This document shows positions 24,423 to 32,835 of a stretch of 64,000 nucleotides of DNA, one piece after another. The stretch's first letter is position 1. Every line of letters starts with the position of its first letter. The stretch lies in the IMG/VR virus record IMGVR_UViG_3300028883_000048, positions 1 through 64,000 of that record, one strand, 5' to 3'. Made by a program: the position numbers and the translations under genes. The stretch is from a virus. Below the pieces are notes generated by a model. That model saw nothing but the letters and a program-made list of their open reading frames with translations. It did not search any database and had not been told where the DNA came from.

Positions 24423-26688
24423 ATCATTGAGACTCAGGGGAGCAATCGGATTAAAGAAGGTCGGCGACGAGATTGAAATCGATTTCAATAAATTTTCGCC
24501 GGGTCTAATTTGTCTGATTGGCGAGAACGGAGCTGGTAAAACAACACTGGTTGAGAACCTACATCCGTTTCCGCGCCTGATATCTCGATCGGGTGCCCTG
24601 TATAATCATTTTTATTCTGCTGATTCTTATCGTGATCTGACCGTTGAGATCGATGGAGCTGAATGGCGGTTCTATCTGGTCATCGATGCCGAGAGACAAA
24701 AGACGGAATCCTATGTTTATAAAAACGGTCTGGCAATGAATGATGGAAAGCGACCGTCTTATGAGCGTATTGTCGAGGAATTGTTTGGCGACCCTGAGCT
24801 ATATTTTAAATCAGTTTTTACAGCTCAGGGCGAAACCGGATTGCTGGGCATCCCGGCCAGTAAGCGCAAAGAGCTGTTTTCTAACCTGCTTGATCTTAAT
24901 CAATATCAACCAATCCACGAATGGGCGAAAACAGAGCTCACTGGTGCCAGATATTATCTTGATGTGATTAATAAAAAAATCGGCGAGTACAGAGAGAAAC
25001 TAAAAAACCGAGAGACCATCATCAATGACCTTGATGATATTAATAATCAAATTGAGTTCTATAACAACCAGATCGCTGATCTTAAGCAAGATCTGCATAA
25101 CCATGAGGCAATGCGTGATGAGGTTAATGGGAGAGTTGTTCAACAAAAACAACTCTTGCAAAGACGGTCTGAACATGAGGTTAATATCCAGAGTCTTGAG
25201 ATTGATAGCGAAAGACAGATAAGCGAGCTCAGAGATCACAATGCCAGCCTTGATCAGAAACGCATTCAACTCCAATCAAAAGCAAAGCTCTATGAGACTC
25301 GCTTAAAGATCAGGGTAACCGACGAGATGATCGAAAAAGAAAACGAGTATAGGCGTTTGACCAGTGAAATGACTGATCTAAAAAATCAACTCTCTGAACT
25401 GGGGATAAAGTTTACAACCGAGATCGATAACCTAAAAGATCGAATCACTGTTAGAAAAAAGCGTTACGCCCGGGCTGAAGCTGATTTAAAAAACAAACAA
25501 GCACTGACACAGGCTCTCACTGAGGTTCCATGTTTCGATCATAAAGAGTTTGTCTCTGTTTGCCCATATTTAGAAATGGCTCGAAAGGCTGAGCTTGCGT
25601 TGCCGGACATTAAAGACGGGCTGAATATGATTTGTGGCTCCCTTAAGGGATTAGAGGACGAGCTTGGTGTTCATCAAGAGGTTTATCGATCTGAAAGAGA
25701 CGAAATTAAAAACAAAATAGACCATAATTTTGATGCGCTCGAGCTCCTTGGTTATAAGGCTCCTACTCATGGTGTTAGCTGGCATGACCTTAAAGCTCAA
25801 TATGACCAAGCTGATGTGTTATTAACAGAAACCCAAAGCTCTATAAATGACTTAACCGAACAGGTTAATAATAATCTTCAAAAAATGTCAGATGTCCAGC
25901 GTGATACAATGAGCAAGGTCAATAAATCGAAAGTCGAGATACAAAATCTTAACAGTTTAATAGATACCAATCTATTAAAAAATGTTACTGATTTAGATGC
26001 TCAAATCGATGCAATCAAAACAGACATCGATAACGCTCAGACAAAACTCCAAACATGGGAACGGTCAAAGGGCTCAACCGAAAATGAACTCAAACAGCTT
26101 AACGAACTCAAACAACAACTCAAACAAGATCAAAAAGACCAGATCGAGTTATTGGAAAAGGTCAGAGATTATGATCTTCTTAAGACAGCGTTTGGTCAAA
26201 AAGAGGGTATTCCGGCCTTAGAGCTGGAAAACGCTTTGCCGTCAATAGCTGAGATCGCTAATGATATCCTATCAGGATTTGATAAGAGCCTGAGAATCCG
26301 GTTTGATCTAACAAAACCAACTGCCGATGGCAAGAAACAGCTTGAGACCCTCGAGATAATGATCATTAACAGCGATGACAACGAACTGAGATTAGAAAAC
26401 CTCTCTGGTGGTGAAAAGGTCTGGATAATAACCTCGATTCAAAAAGCGATCGCGGTATATCTCAGAGACTACTCTGGTCATATAACTGAGACCGTGATAG
26501 CCGATGAATGTGATGGACAACTCGACCCGCAAAGAGCGATGGCCTACTACGAAGCAACCAAACAGGCTCACGAACTGACTGGCGCATATCATACGATCTT
26601 TATAACCCATCGACACGAAATCGCCATGGCCTGTGATCAGCGTATTGAGCTCGTTTGTGATGGTTGCGGGGTTAAGGAGGTTTATTAG
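24412..26688 (+). CDS. sbcC: SbcC/Rad50-like ATPase
   Basis: 758 residues, ATG at 24412 behind AGGAGG. Walker A IGENGAGKTT (about residues 36-45), ABC signature LSGGEKVWI and Walker B/D-loop region VIADECDGQLDPQ near the C-terminus, H-loop ITHRHE. Between them lie long coiled coils. Rad50 proteins normally carry CxxC at the hook tip. Here the middle has C374-F-D-H377 and C384 instead, with no CxxC. It should power and clamp the SbcD nuclease. Size is short compared with bacterial SbcC (about 1000), as in phage gp46-type proteins. Confidence 0.9.
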   Translation: MRLKSLRLRGAIGLKKVGDEIEIDFNKFSPGLICLIGENGAGKTTLVENLHPFPRLISRSGALYNHFYSADSYRDLTVEIDGAEWRFYLVIDAERQKTESYVYKNGLAMNDGKRPSYERIVEELFGDPELYFKSVFTAQGETGLLGIPASKRKELFSNLLDLNQYQPIHEWAKTELTGARYYLDVINKKIGEYREKLKNRETIINDLDDINNQIEFYNNQIADLKQDLHNHEAMRDEVNGRVVQQKQLLQRRSEHEVNIQSLEIDSERQISELRDHNASLDQKRIQLQSKAKLYETRLKIRVTDEMIEKENEYRRLTSEMTDLKNQLSELGIKFTTEIDNLKDRITVRKKRYARAEADLKNKQALTQALTEVPCFDHKEFVSVCPYLEMARKAELALPDIKDGLNMICGSLKGLEDELGVHQEVYRSERDEIKNKIDHNFDALELLGYKAPTHGVSWHDLKAQYDQADVLLTETQSSINDLTEQVNNNLQKMSDVQRDTMSKVNKSKVEIQNLNSLIDTNLLKNVTDLDAQIDAIKTDIDNAQTKLQTWERSKGSTENELKQLNELKQQLKQDQKDQIELLEKVRDYDLLKTAFGQKEGIPALELENALPSIAEIANDILSGFDKSLRIRFDLTKPTADGKKQLETLEIMIINSDDNELRLENLSGGEKVWIITSIQKAIAVYLRDYSGHITETVIADECDGQLDPQRAMAYYEATKQAHELTGAYHTIFITHRHEIAMACDQRIELVCDGCGVKEVY

Positions 26689-26883
26689 ATGACAGCAAAA
26701 GAAATAAATAAACGTATATGTCCCGGTTATGGAAAATATGAAGGAAAATGTGGCAGACCCGCAGGAACACCTTGGACACCGTTTTGGTGTCCGAGGTGTG
26801 ATGAACTTCGCAGAAAGAGAATCAGAAAACAACTGGAAAATATTAGTGATGAGTTAAAGGCGGAGGGGGAGAACGATGACTAA
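26689..26883 (+). CDS. Small zinc-binding protein (64 aa)
   Basis: Starts after AAGGAGGTTTATTAG, 1 base after the SbcC stop. Cysteines in CPGYGKYEGKC and CPRCDE fit a treble-clef-like zinc site. The rest is a charged helix (LRRKRIRKQLENI). It overlaps the next gene by 8 bases. Function unknown; its place suggests a role in recombination or replication. Confidence 0.6.
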   Translation: MTAKEINKRICPGYGKYEGKCGRPAGTPWTPFWCPRCDELRRKRIRKQLENISDELKAEGENDD

Positions 26884-27559
26884 ACTAAAACCCAAGGTGA
26901 AAAAATGGAACCATGAGGACTTAGTTCAAGACCTTGCTGAATGTAAGGGGACATTTTTTTACAATGTCCCCCTCGGTAGTGTCTTGTTTGGTATCTATGC
27001 GGGAAAAGGTCAAGGTACTCCAATCGCCGATGTGCTGGTCGTTAAACCATCGTATACTCAATTCTGTGTATCCATATTCGAGATCAAGGTCACTCGAGCC
27101 GATTTCATGTCTGATATCAGATCAGAGAAATGGCGCAAATATCTACCTCATTGTCATCGGTTTTATTTCGCTACCCCTCAGGGATTGGTTCACAAAAAAG
27201 AGATACCCGACGAGGCCGGGTTGATAATCAGGAGTGACAAGGGATGGACGACTACCAAAATGGCATGGCCTCAAACAGAAATCGAAATCCCCTATGAGAC
27301 AATGATGGCATTGGTGTTTATGAAGAACCGATCTCTACGCCGAGAGAGAGCTGTTGAGGATGTCGGCTATTGGAAACGATATCAACGCAGTGTTAGAAAC
27401 ACTACTAAGAGGTTTGGTAAAAAACTCGGTTACGCCTATGGCAAGCAAAAAGCGTATGAGGAACAATGCGATTGGGTTAAGATGCTGGTCAGGGAGTTAG
27501 AGGAAAAGAAAAACCTATTAGACGAGCAACTTAAGCGAAAGGAGGCCAGCATTGTTTGA
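26876..27559 (+). CDS. MmcB-like PD-(D/E)xK nuclease-fold protein
   Basis: 227 residues. The centre IADVLVVKPSYTQFCVSIFEIKVTRADFMSDIRSEKWRKYLPHCHRFYFATPQGLV matches the MmcB/DUF2138-like DNA repair family in arrangement (key residues D, then E-x-K at EIK, and the downstream RxD/KWxxYxxxCxxFYFA block). This fold cuts DNA. The C-terminal part is a long charged helix. Next to SbcC and an SSAP, it likely serves DNA repair or recombination in the phage. Confidence 0.7.
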   Translation: MTKLKPKVKKWNHEDLVQDLAECKGTFFYNVPLGSVLFGIYAGKGQGTPIADVLVVKPSYTQFCVSIFEIKVTRADFMSDIRSEKWRKYLPHCHRFYFATPQGLVHKKEIPDEAGLIIRSDKGWTTTKMAWPQTEIEIPYETMMALVFMKNRSLRRERAVEDVGYWKRYQRSVRNTTKRFGKKLGYAYGKQKAYEEQCDWVKMLVRELEEKKNLLDEQLKRKEASIV

Positions 27560-28436
27560 TCGAATCGATAAAGGTCTCTATTGGGACAGGGCTTGGTATC
27601 TCGTTCATGGCTGTACGCCTGTATCAGATGGTTGTGATAATTGCTGGGCGGCTAAAGCATCCTGCATGAGGGCAAAACAATCAAACCCGAAAATCAGTCA
27701 GGTCAATAGTGGCCTGACTGATGATGGGGGGAAGTTTAACGGCAACATCAGGTTCATGGATAGAAATTTAGGTCTCCCGATTAAGACAAAGAAACCAACT
27801 GTTTGGGCGATCTGGAATGATCTATTTCACGAAGATGTCGATTATAAGTTTATCTCTAAGGCGATCTGTGTAATGGCATCGACAAGCGGTTACCCTTATA
27901 ATCGTAATCATATTTATTTATTATTAACAAAGCGACCTCATATCCTATTAGATTATTTTCGTTGGTGTAGAGAAAACCCCGAGCAGTTTATTCCCCCTGA
28001 CATCCCCGGCTTATCATCTAATAATCATATTCGTATAAATATGCCTATGTCTAATATATGGCTCGGGACATCAATCGAGGACAACGAGTCAGCGTCTTAT
28101 CGACTGCCAGCTTTATATGAGGCTAAACAAAACGGTTATGCTGGTAAGATATTCGTATCGGTTGAACCAATACTGGAACAGGTCGATCTCACTGGCTGGT
28201 ATGAGCATCTTGATTGGGTTATTGTCGGTTGTGAGACCGGGGCTAATCGTCGGGCTTGTAATTATCAATGGGTACAAAACATAGTTGATGGTTGTGTTGC
28301 CAATAAAGTGCCATGTTTTGTCAAACAGTTACCGGTAACAACTGATATGAAGCACTGGAAGATATCAAAGAAAATCGATGAGTTTCCGCTATTTTTACAA
28401 CGTCGAGAGATACCGGAGATCGGGGGCTCACGATGA
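27552..28436 (+). CDS. Phage Gp37/Gp68 family (DUF5131) protein
   Basis: 294 residues, TTG start at 27552 behind GGAGG with 6-base spacing, overlapping the previous gene by 8 bases. N-terminal GCTPVSDGCDNCWA (Cys20, Cys27, Cys30) and WYLVHGC, WNDLFHEDV, LLLTKRPH, LGTSIEDNE, VSVEPILEQVDL and VIVGCETG are hallmark blocks of this family. It is common in phages, has Cys spacing reminiscent of radical-SAM enzymes, and its reaction is not established. Here it follows DNA repair genes. Confidence 0.88.
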   Translation: MFDRIDKGLYWDRAWYLVHGCTPVSDGCDNCWAAKASCMRAKQSNPKISQVNSGLTDDGGKFNGNIRFMDRNLGLPIKTKKPTVWAIWNDLFHEDVDYKFISKAICVMASTSGYPYNRNHIYLLLTKRPHILLDYFRWCRENPEQFIPPDIPGLSSNNHIRINMPMSNIWLGTSIEDNESASYRLPALYEAKQNGYAGKIFVSVEPILEQVDLTGWYEHLDWVIVGCETGANRRACNYQWVQNIVDGCVANKVPCFVKQLPVTTDMKHWKISKKIDEFPLFLQRREIPEIGGSR

Positions 28437-28597
28437 GCAAGAAATCAATTATCCGCGAATCCCTTGATCTGGCTGAAAGCATAATCTTATGCTTAATAGG
28501 AATAGTCTTATTTCTGGCAATGATTGTCAGTATGCCAATCACGATGGTAAATCGATGGCTGAAAGAGCTAAAAGAGGATATTAGAAATGACCATTAG
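28433..28597 (+). CDS. Small single-pass membrane protein (54 aa)
   Basis: ATG overlaps the previous stop (ATGA). A hydrophobic stretch of about 24 residues (SIILCLIGIVLFLAMIVSM) lies between a charged N-terminus and a basic helix (NRWLKELKEDIR). It also overlaps the next start by 11 bases. Function unknown. Confidence 0.5.
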   Translation: MSKKSIIRESLDLAESIILCLIGIVLFLAMIVSMPITMVNRWLKELKEDIRNDH

Positions 28598-28964
28598 AGA
28601 GAGGCTTGTGAAGGCCTTAAAAACTCTCAAGAGATTAGAGCGAACCCCTTATAGTCATATTTGCGGAAGTGCCCATATCATCCAAGGTGTTCGTAAATTA
28701 GCGCGTGAAGCATTAAAACAAACCGGCAGGAAGGTGATTATGGATATAGAATTAGACCCTTTACCCTATGTTGTTATTCAGCTTGGGGACAATGCAGACG
28801 AACAACATTACTGCAATACAGTTGACGAAGCCATTGAGAAGATTGAGGAAATACGCGCCGGTCGCCCCCTCGATTGGGTTTATCTTTATAAAAACGTCCC
28901 TATAAAAGTAACAACCTCGGTTAAGGTAGAGGTTGTTGATGACAACATATCCTCAAGAGGTTGA
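28587..28964 (+). CDS. Hypothetical early protein (125 aa)
   Basis: Helix-rich basic N-terminus (MTIRERLVKALKTLKRLERT) then a mixed alpha/beta part (PYVVIQLGDNADEQHYCNTVDEAIEKIEEIRAG). Start has GAGGATATTAGAA upstream and overlaps the small membrane gene. Not recognised; coupled in the early operon. Confidence 0.5.
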   Translation: MTIRERLVKALKTLKRLERTPYSHICGSAHIIQGVRKLAREALKQTGRKVIMDIELDPLPYVVIQLGDNADEQHYCNTVDEAIEKIEEIRAGRPLDWVYLYKNVPIKVTTSVKVEVVDDNISSRG

Positions 28965-28996
28965 GAGCTTTAGGTATGATAGAGAGAGGAATGACG

Positions 28997-29452
28997 ATGA
29001 AAGACAATAAAAGAAAATTGGTTGTCGGTATAATGTTAGACCCTGTGGCGTCGGACATGGAAACGGTAGAAGATGAATTTACACATTGGGAAAGAGACAT
29101 TATAGACTATTTCGACGATAGAGAATTCTTGTTTTTGTCATTGGCTCCCCATGAGCTAATGGGACATCAAATGGATGTTTTGTTATTTGATTATGGTGGA
29201 ATAATGCCCGGGGCACAGGGAATGAAAGATGATTTCGCGAGATCGGTATGGGAATATAGGGAAAATAATCCTTCTGTGAAAGTGGTGGCTTTAACGAATA
29301 TGACCTATGAGGACTGTAAAGATTATTATGAGCAGGAAGATTTAGATATAGGGATTGTATATAATGCTGGTGATTGGAAAAAACACCAGTCGTCTTTGGG
29401 TTGCTTAGAGAAAGTATTTAAAGAAATAGACATGGAGGATGATTGTAGATGA
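28997..29452 (+). CDS. Hypothetical protein with receiver-like fold pattern
   Basis: 151 residues, start at 28997 behind AGAGAGG (7-base gap); earlier in-frame starts lack a good site. The pattern KLVVGIMLDP, DVLLFDYGG, VKVVALTNMTYED recalls the alternating strands and Asp of CheY-like or other Rossmann-like domains, but the canonical phosphoacceptor set is not clear. Function unknown. Confidence 0.45.
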   Translation: MKDNKRKLVVGIMLDPVASDMETVEDEFTHWERDIIDYFDDREFLFLSLAPHELMGHQMDVLLFDYGGIMPGAQGMKDDFARSVWEYRENNPSVKVVALTNMTYEDCKDYYEQEDLDIGIVYNAGDWKKHQSSLGCLEKVFKEIDMEDDCR

Positions 29453-29586
29453 ATACAAACAGCAAAATAGATGAGGTTTATATCTTCGGTTTACTATCGG
29501 TCTGCCTGTTCGCGGTGGTGATGATAACCGAGATAGGAATCTGGAAGGAGGTTAAAGGATGGATTGTTTCGATCCTGTCGATGTAA
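29449..29586 (+). CDS. Small single-pass membrane protein (45 aa)
   Basis: Starts as ATGA overlap with the previous gene. One hydrophobic segment (VYIFGLLSVCLFAVVMI) and a second short amphipathic end. The stop lies inside the next gene, whose start at 29559 is read in another frame. Second tiny membrane protein of the early operon. Confidence 0.45.
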   Translation: MNTNSKIDEVYIFGLLSVCLFAVVMITEIGIWKEVKGWIVSILSM

Positions 29587-29807
29587 TTGAATATCTTGAA
29601 TGGGCGAGAGATAAATATATCAACCGCCTTGACAAACAGAAAGAGAACATTAATCTCATCGAACCCCAAATCATTCGATTATCAAACGAGATCGCTATAG
29701 CCAGACATAACATTAATCAGACTATAGCCATTATCAACCACCTTGATAATCTGGAATGGGAGAAGCGAAAAAACAAAAACATTGCAACGAAAGAGATACC
29801 GGCTTAA
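29559..29807 (+). CDS. Coiled-coil early protein (82 aa)
   Basis: Start at 29559 has AAGGAGG upstream. Nearly the whole sequence is a heptad-like helix (RLDKQKENINLIEPQIIRLSNEIAIARHNI). Likely oligomeric. No family recognised. Confidence 0.55.
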   Translation: MDCFDPVDVIEYLEWARDKYINRLDKQKENINLIEPQIIRLSNEIAIARHNINQTIAIINHLDNLEWEKRKNKNIATKEIPA

Positions 29808-29823
29808 GGAAGGGTTTGAGAAC

Positions 29824-30255
29824 ATGAACACAAAAGCAGGACTAAAACAATTTGAGGCCTTTCTGGTTGATAAAAAACCAGTGAGATTTAAAGAACATGC
29901 CCTACCTGTTATTGAGCAGATTGTTAGAGAATCAAATAACCCTAAGGCTATGACCAAGGCATTGATTCACAGGTGGCGTGAATATAAGGCTGAGCAACGA
30001 CGGATATATCGAGGGCGATATTATTCTCAGCATAGAAATAAATGGACTCGTTCGGGTGGTTATAATGATCAGGCTAAAAACCGGGTTAACAGAGACCGTA
30101 GCAAAACCCGTCTGTCGATCATAAAGCGCATGACCCTACCGAAGCGAGCCTATACCGCTCACGACCTACAAGACTTGCCACCAGACAAGCTTGGGCGGGT
30201 TATAAATCAGATTACCAGAGGAACATCAACATTTTCACTTCAAGTCAGGGGATAA
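29824..30255 (+). CDS. Hypothetical basic protein (143 aa)
   Basis: Start at 29824 lies in the TTTGAGAACAT box with GGAAGGG upstream. N-terminal part is a small domain (KQFEAFLVDKKPVRFKEHAL); the middle is very basic (RWREYKAEQRRIYRGRYYSQHRNKW, KNRVNRDRSKTR), suggesting nucleic-acid binding. It is immediately before SSB (3-base gap). Function unknown. Confidence 0.5.
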   Translation: MNTKAGLKQFEAFLVDKKPVRFKEHALPVIEQIVRESNNPKAMTKALIHRWREYKAEQRRIYRGRYYSQHRNKWTRSGGYNDQAKNRVNRDRSKTRLSIIKRMTLPKRAYTAHDLQDLPPDKLGRVINQITRGTSTFSLQVRG

Positions 30256-30258
30256 GAT

Positions 30259-30675
30259 ATGTCAGGAGTAAACAAAAAGATCATCTTAGGACGTTTGGGC
30301 AAAGACCCTAAAACCGGAACAACAAAGTCGGGTAAGCCCTATGCGCTGTTCTCAATAGCAACATCTCAGAAATGGACAGACAAACAAACCGGAGAGGTTC
30401 AGGAAAAAACCACTTGGCATAACTGTCAGGCATGGAACCGACTGGCTGAGCTGGTTAGTAAGTATCTAAACAAGGGCTCACAGGTTTATCTCGAGGGTTA
30501 TACCGAGAATCAGGAGAACGAAAGCGACGGTACAAAGTATTATCGTGATATAATGATAATACAAACCATGCAATTTGTGGGCAGTAAATCAGACAACCAG
30601 TCGAACGGGAAATCAAGCGAACCTGATGAGCCACCATTCGCTGGCGATTCAGATGATGATGACCTTCCGTTCTAA
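30259..30675 (+). CDS. ssb: Single-stranded DNA-binding protein
   Basis: 138 residues. OB-fold SSB sequence: NKKIILGRLGKDP, FSIATSQKW, TTWHNCQAWNRLAELVSKYLNKGSQVYLEG. The acidic tail ends in DDDDLPF, the conserved interaction tip that recruits host and phage replication proteins. Typical length for a phage SSB. It lies in the replication part of the early operon, before the initiator. Confidence 0.95.
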   Translation: MSGVNKKIILGRLGKDPKTGTTKSGKPYALFSIATSQKWTDKQTGEVQEKTTWHNCQAWNRLAELVSKYLNKGSQVYLEGYTENQENESDGTKYYRDIMIIQTMQFVGSKSDNQSNGKSSEPDEPPFAGDSDDDDLPF

Positions 30676-30710
30676 CACGGCAGACCATAAAACGATAAGG
30701 AGATCAAATT

Positions 30711-31001
30711 ATGGGATTGTCACCAACTACAGCAGGATATTTTACATTAAAACTCAGCCGGGCTCAGGTCTGTTCTGATATTGGCATGCAGTTTATCAAT
30801 GAGCTTAAAGAAATAGTACCTTGGGGGCGATTTACAGACGATTATGGAAGAACCCACACGATCAGAGACTATGACCCCGAAACCCACCTATGGACAATAA
30901 GCTCGCTCTATCGAGATGAGGTTGAACGGCTATGGAAGAAATACTTTGTCTCTGACTGCTATGATCTGTTTGGGGATGAAAGGGGAGCTCAGGATGGGTA
31001 G
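30711..31001 (+). CDS. Hypothetical protein (96 aa)
   Basis: Start after AAGGAGATCAAATT. A small soluble protein; the central part (RFTDDYGRTHTIRDYDPETHLWTIS) is strand-rich and the C-terminus acidic. It overlaps the initiator gene by 8 bases. No family recognised. Confidence 0.5.
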   Translation: MGLSPTTAGYFTLKLSRAQVCSDIGMQFINELKEIVPWGRFTDDYGRTHTIRDYDPETHLWTISSLYRDEVERLWKKYFVSDCYDLFGDERGAQDG

Positions 31002-31953
31002 GCAAAAAAAGCGTGGGATATATAGATCGGTTTATACCGTGATCTTTGACAGCCCTGAATTTTTAAATCTCTCGAGGGATGCCAAACAGCTATTAATCAC
31101 CTTAAGATTAAGTAGGTTGACAAACATGGCACATATATTTTTATGTGACACCGGGGCAATATATACCCTATCTGATCAAACCGGGATGACAACCGAGGCC
31201 ATAGGAAAGGCTATCGATGAGCTATGCGATACCCATTGGATAGCCTATCGAGACCGTATCTTATGGGTACGGAATGGCTTAAAATACGAACCATGTTATT
31301 CCGAAAACAACCCAAAACACCGATCTCATGTTCAAGACCTGATCGATGCCCTGCCGAAATCCAAGGTCATAGTTGATTTTTGTGAATACTATGGCTATAA
31401 GATACCATTCGATTGGTCTGAGGATGACAATCGAAAGGGTATCGATAGGGTATCGGATACCCTATCGAATGGCAATCGAGAGCCTATCGATAGCCAATCG
31501 ATAGCCAATCGAAACAAAGAACAGGAACAGGAACAAGATAAAGAACAAGATAAAGAGATTACGCCGAACAAGTCGGCGCCCGCTCTCAAATCAAAGACGG
31601 CTGATAAATCTGTTAAGACCATTCCTGACACTGAACATCATAACATCATAGCCTTATTCTGTGATAAGTATAAAGATCGGTTTGATGTTAAATACTCGTT
31701 TACTGGCTCAAGAGAAGCCCCGATTGTCAAAAAGCTTTTAGCTGATTATGGTTATAATGATCTAAGTCGGATGATAGAAATGTATTTTGAGATCACAGAC
31801 GACCAATGGCTTTTAGATAAGGGCTTTACCGTCGGGAATTTTAAAACCAAAGCCATCGCATTGGCACAAAAGTTGAAAGGAGATCGACTTGATGGAGATA
31901 AAAACAGAAGATTTAGTAAAGATCGTCGAGATAGCGGTAGAGTCACACTCTGA
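30994..31953 (+). CDS. Replication initiator / DnaD-like protein with internal origin
   Basis: 319 residues, ATG at 30994 behind AGGGGAG. The N-terminal half is a winged-helix-like region (FLNLSRDAKQLLITLRLS ... TLSDQTGMTTEAIGKAIDELCDTHWIAY). The middle is a charged Glu/Lys/Gln linker, and the C-terminal part (TGSREAPIVKKLLADYGYNDLSRMIEMYFE) is helical like DnaD/phage replisome organiser domains. Eight iterons lie inside the linker-coding DNA, as in lambda O. The DnaC-like loader gene follows and overlaps it. Confidence 0.68.
   Translation: MGRQKKRGIYRSVYTVIFDSPEFLNLSRDAKQLLITLRLSRLTNMAHIFLCDTGAIYTLSDQTGMTTEAIGKAIDELCDTHWIAYRDRILWVRNGLKYEPCYSENNPKHRSHVQDLIDALPKSKVIVDFCEYYGYKIPFDWSEDDNRKGIDRVSDTLSNGNREPIDSQSIANRNKEQEQEQDKEQDKEITPNKSAPALKSKTADKSVKTIPDTEHHNIIALFCDKYKDRFDVKYSFTGSREAPIVKKLLADYGYNDLSRMIEMYFEITDDQWLLDKGFTVGNFKTKAIALAQKLKGDRLDGDKNRRFSKDRRDSGRVTL
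31428..31516. other. Putative replication origin: eight iterons with 11-base phasing
   Basis: The core ATCGA (once ATCGG) starts at 31430, 31441, 31452, 31464, 31475, 31486, 31497 and 31508, so spacing is 11 bases except one 12. The consensus 11-mer is about CWATCGAWAGS, and GGGTATCGGATACCC (31449-31463 region) is a dyad. An A-rich, purine-rich stretch follows (31513-31560). An 11-base period is one helical turn and is not a multiple of 3, so codons do not explain it. Location within the initiator gene matches lambda-type origins. Confidence 0.85.
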
Positions 31954-32707
31954 CGATGTATATTATAATCACCCTAAACTTGGCGAGATGTATTTCGATT
32001 CTTGTTTGTTCCCGGTCGGCAGTGTGGGGCAATATTGCTTTTATCTAAAACAACTAAGCGAAAATGATCGCAAGAGTTTTATAAGACATGGATTCCTGCC
32101 AGAGCATGTTATGTACCCGGTTTTAAAGCAAATTGGTATTGGGAGAAAATATTACCCCTGTGATCTCAGCTTGTTTGATAAGAATGTGTTTAAAGAGATT
32201 TGTGGTTGCGTTAGAGAGTTATTAAATGATGGTTGCCGAGGTCTCTTGATAATGGGGGATCCCGGGACAGGCAAAACGACAATCATGAGATATATCATAG
32301 AGCGCTTGGTGGTCGGAAGTGAATGTCGGATTCAACCCGGCCAGCTCTTGTTTCTGTCAATCGATCGACTATATGAGGCGATCTTTGACCGTAATGATAA
32401 GATCATCTCAAGGATCAGATCAGTCAAATATTTATTTATCGATGATCTTGGTCAGGCCTATGAATCGGAATTTGCTTGTTCAAAATTTGAATCAATAATG
32501 AGTGATCGATACAACGATCTACTACCAACATTTTTTACGACCAATAAAACGGTTAGTGAGCTGAAAGACAACCGGGCTATGCGTCGGCTTTATGATCGGC
32601 TGAGAGATCGTGACTGGATATATGCAACCCTGCAGGTTTGCGGTGAATCAATGAGAGGGGAAAAACAGATAACAAATAAACCGGAAAGGAGCTCTATGAC
32701 AGTTTAG
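31892..32707 (+). CDS. DnaC-like helicase loader (AAA+ ATPase)
   Basis: 271 residues, ATG at 31892 with AAAGGAG upstream, overlapping the initiator gene by 62 bases. Walker A GDPGTGKT (residues about 122-129), Walker B YLFIDDLG (about 180), sensor-type TNKTV and a C-terminal RLYDRLRDR arginine motif fit the DnaC/IstB family. It would load a host replicative helicase at the neighbouring origin, since no helicase gene is visible in the window. The N-terminal part, with Cys-containing segments, probably contacts helicase. Confidence 0.85.
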   Translation: MEIKTEDLVKIVEIAVESHSDDVYYNHPKLGEMYFDSCLFPVGSVGQYCFYLKQLSENDRKSFIRHGFLPEHVMYPVLKQIGIGRKYYPCDLSLFDKNVFKEICGCVRELLNDGCRGLLIMGDPGTGKTTIMRYIIERLVVGSECRIQPGQLLFLSIDRLYEAIFDRNDKIISRIRSVKYLFIDDLGQAYESEFACSKFESIMSDRYNDLLPTFFTTNKTVSELKDNRAMRRLYDRLRDRDWIYATLQVCGESMRGEKQITNKPERSSMTV

Positions 32708-32783
32708 GATTGTTCATTCAAAAAAGTGGAAATCTGATGTACTAATTACAAGAGTAAGTTGAATCAAGTTATACCTACAGTAT

Positions 32784-32813
32784 CCGGCGGCATAGTTCGC
32801 CCTATGTCGCCGG
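32784..32813 (+). other. Leader hairpin upstream of the 32836 regulator
   Basis: A 12-base-pair stem (CCGGCGGCATAG with its complement, one G-T pair) around TTCGCC, followed by GGATTAAGAAAGG and the start at 32836. No T-run after it. Probably an RNA leader element. Confidence 0.7.
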
Positions 32814-32835
32814 GGATTAAGAAAGGAAGCTGATT

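Noticed and set aside
31428-31516. CRISPR array
   Set aside because: The repeats here are 11-base phased sites without spacers, so they are iterons. No other array-like repeat was seen.
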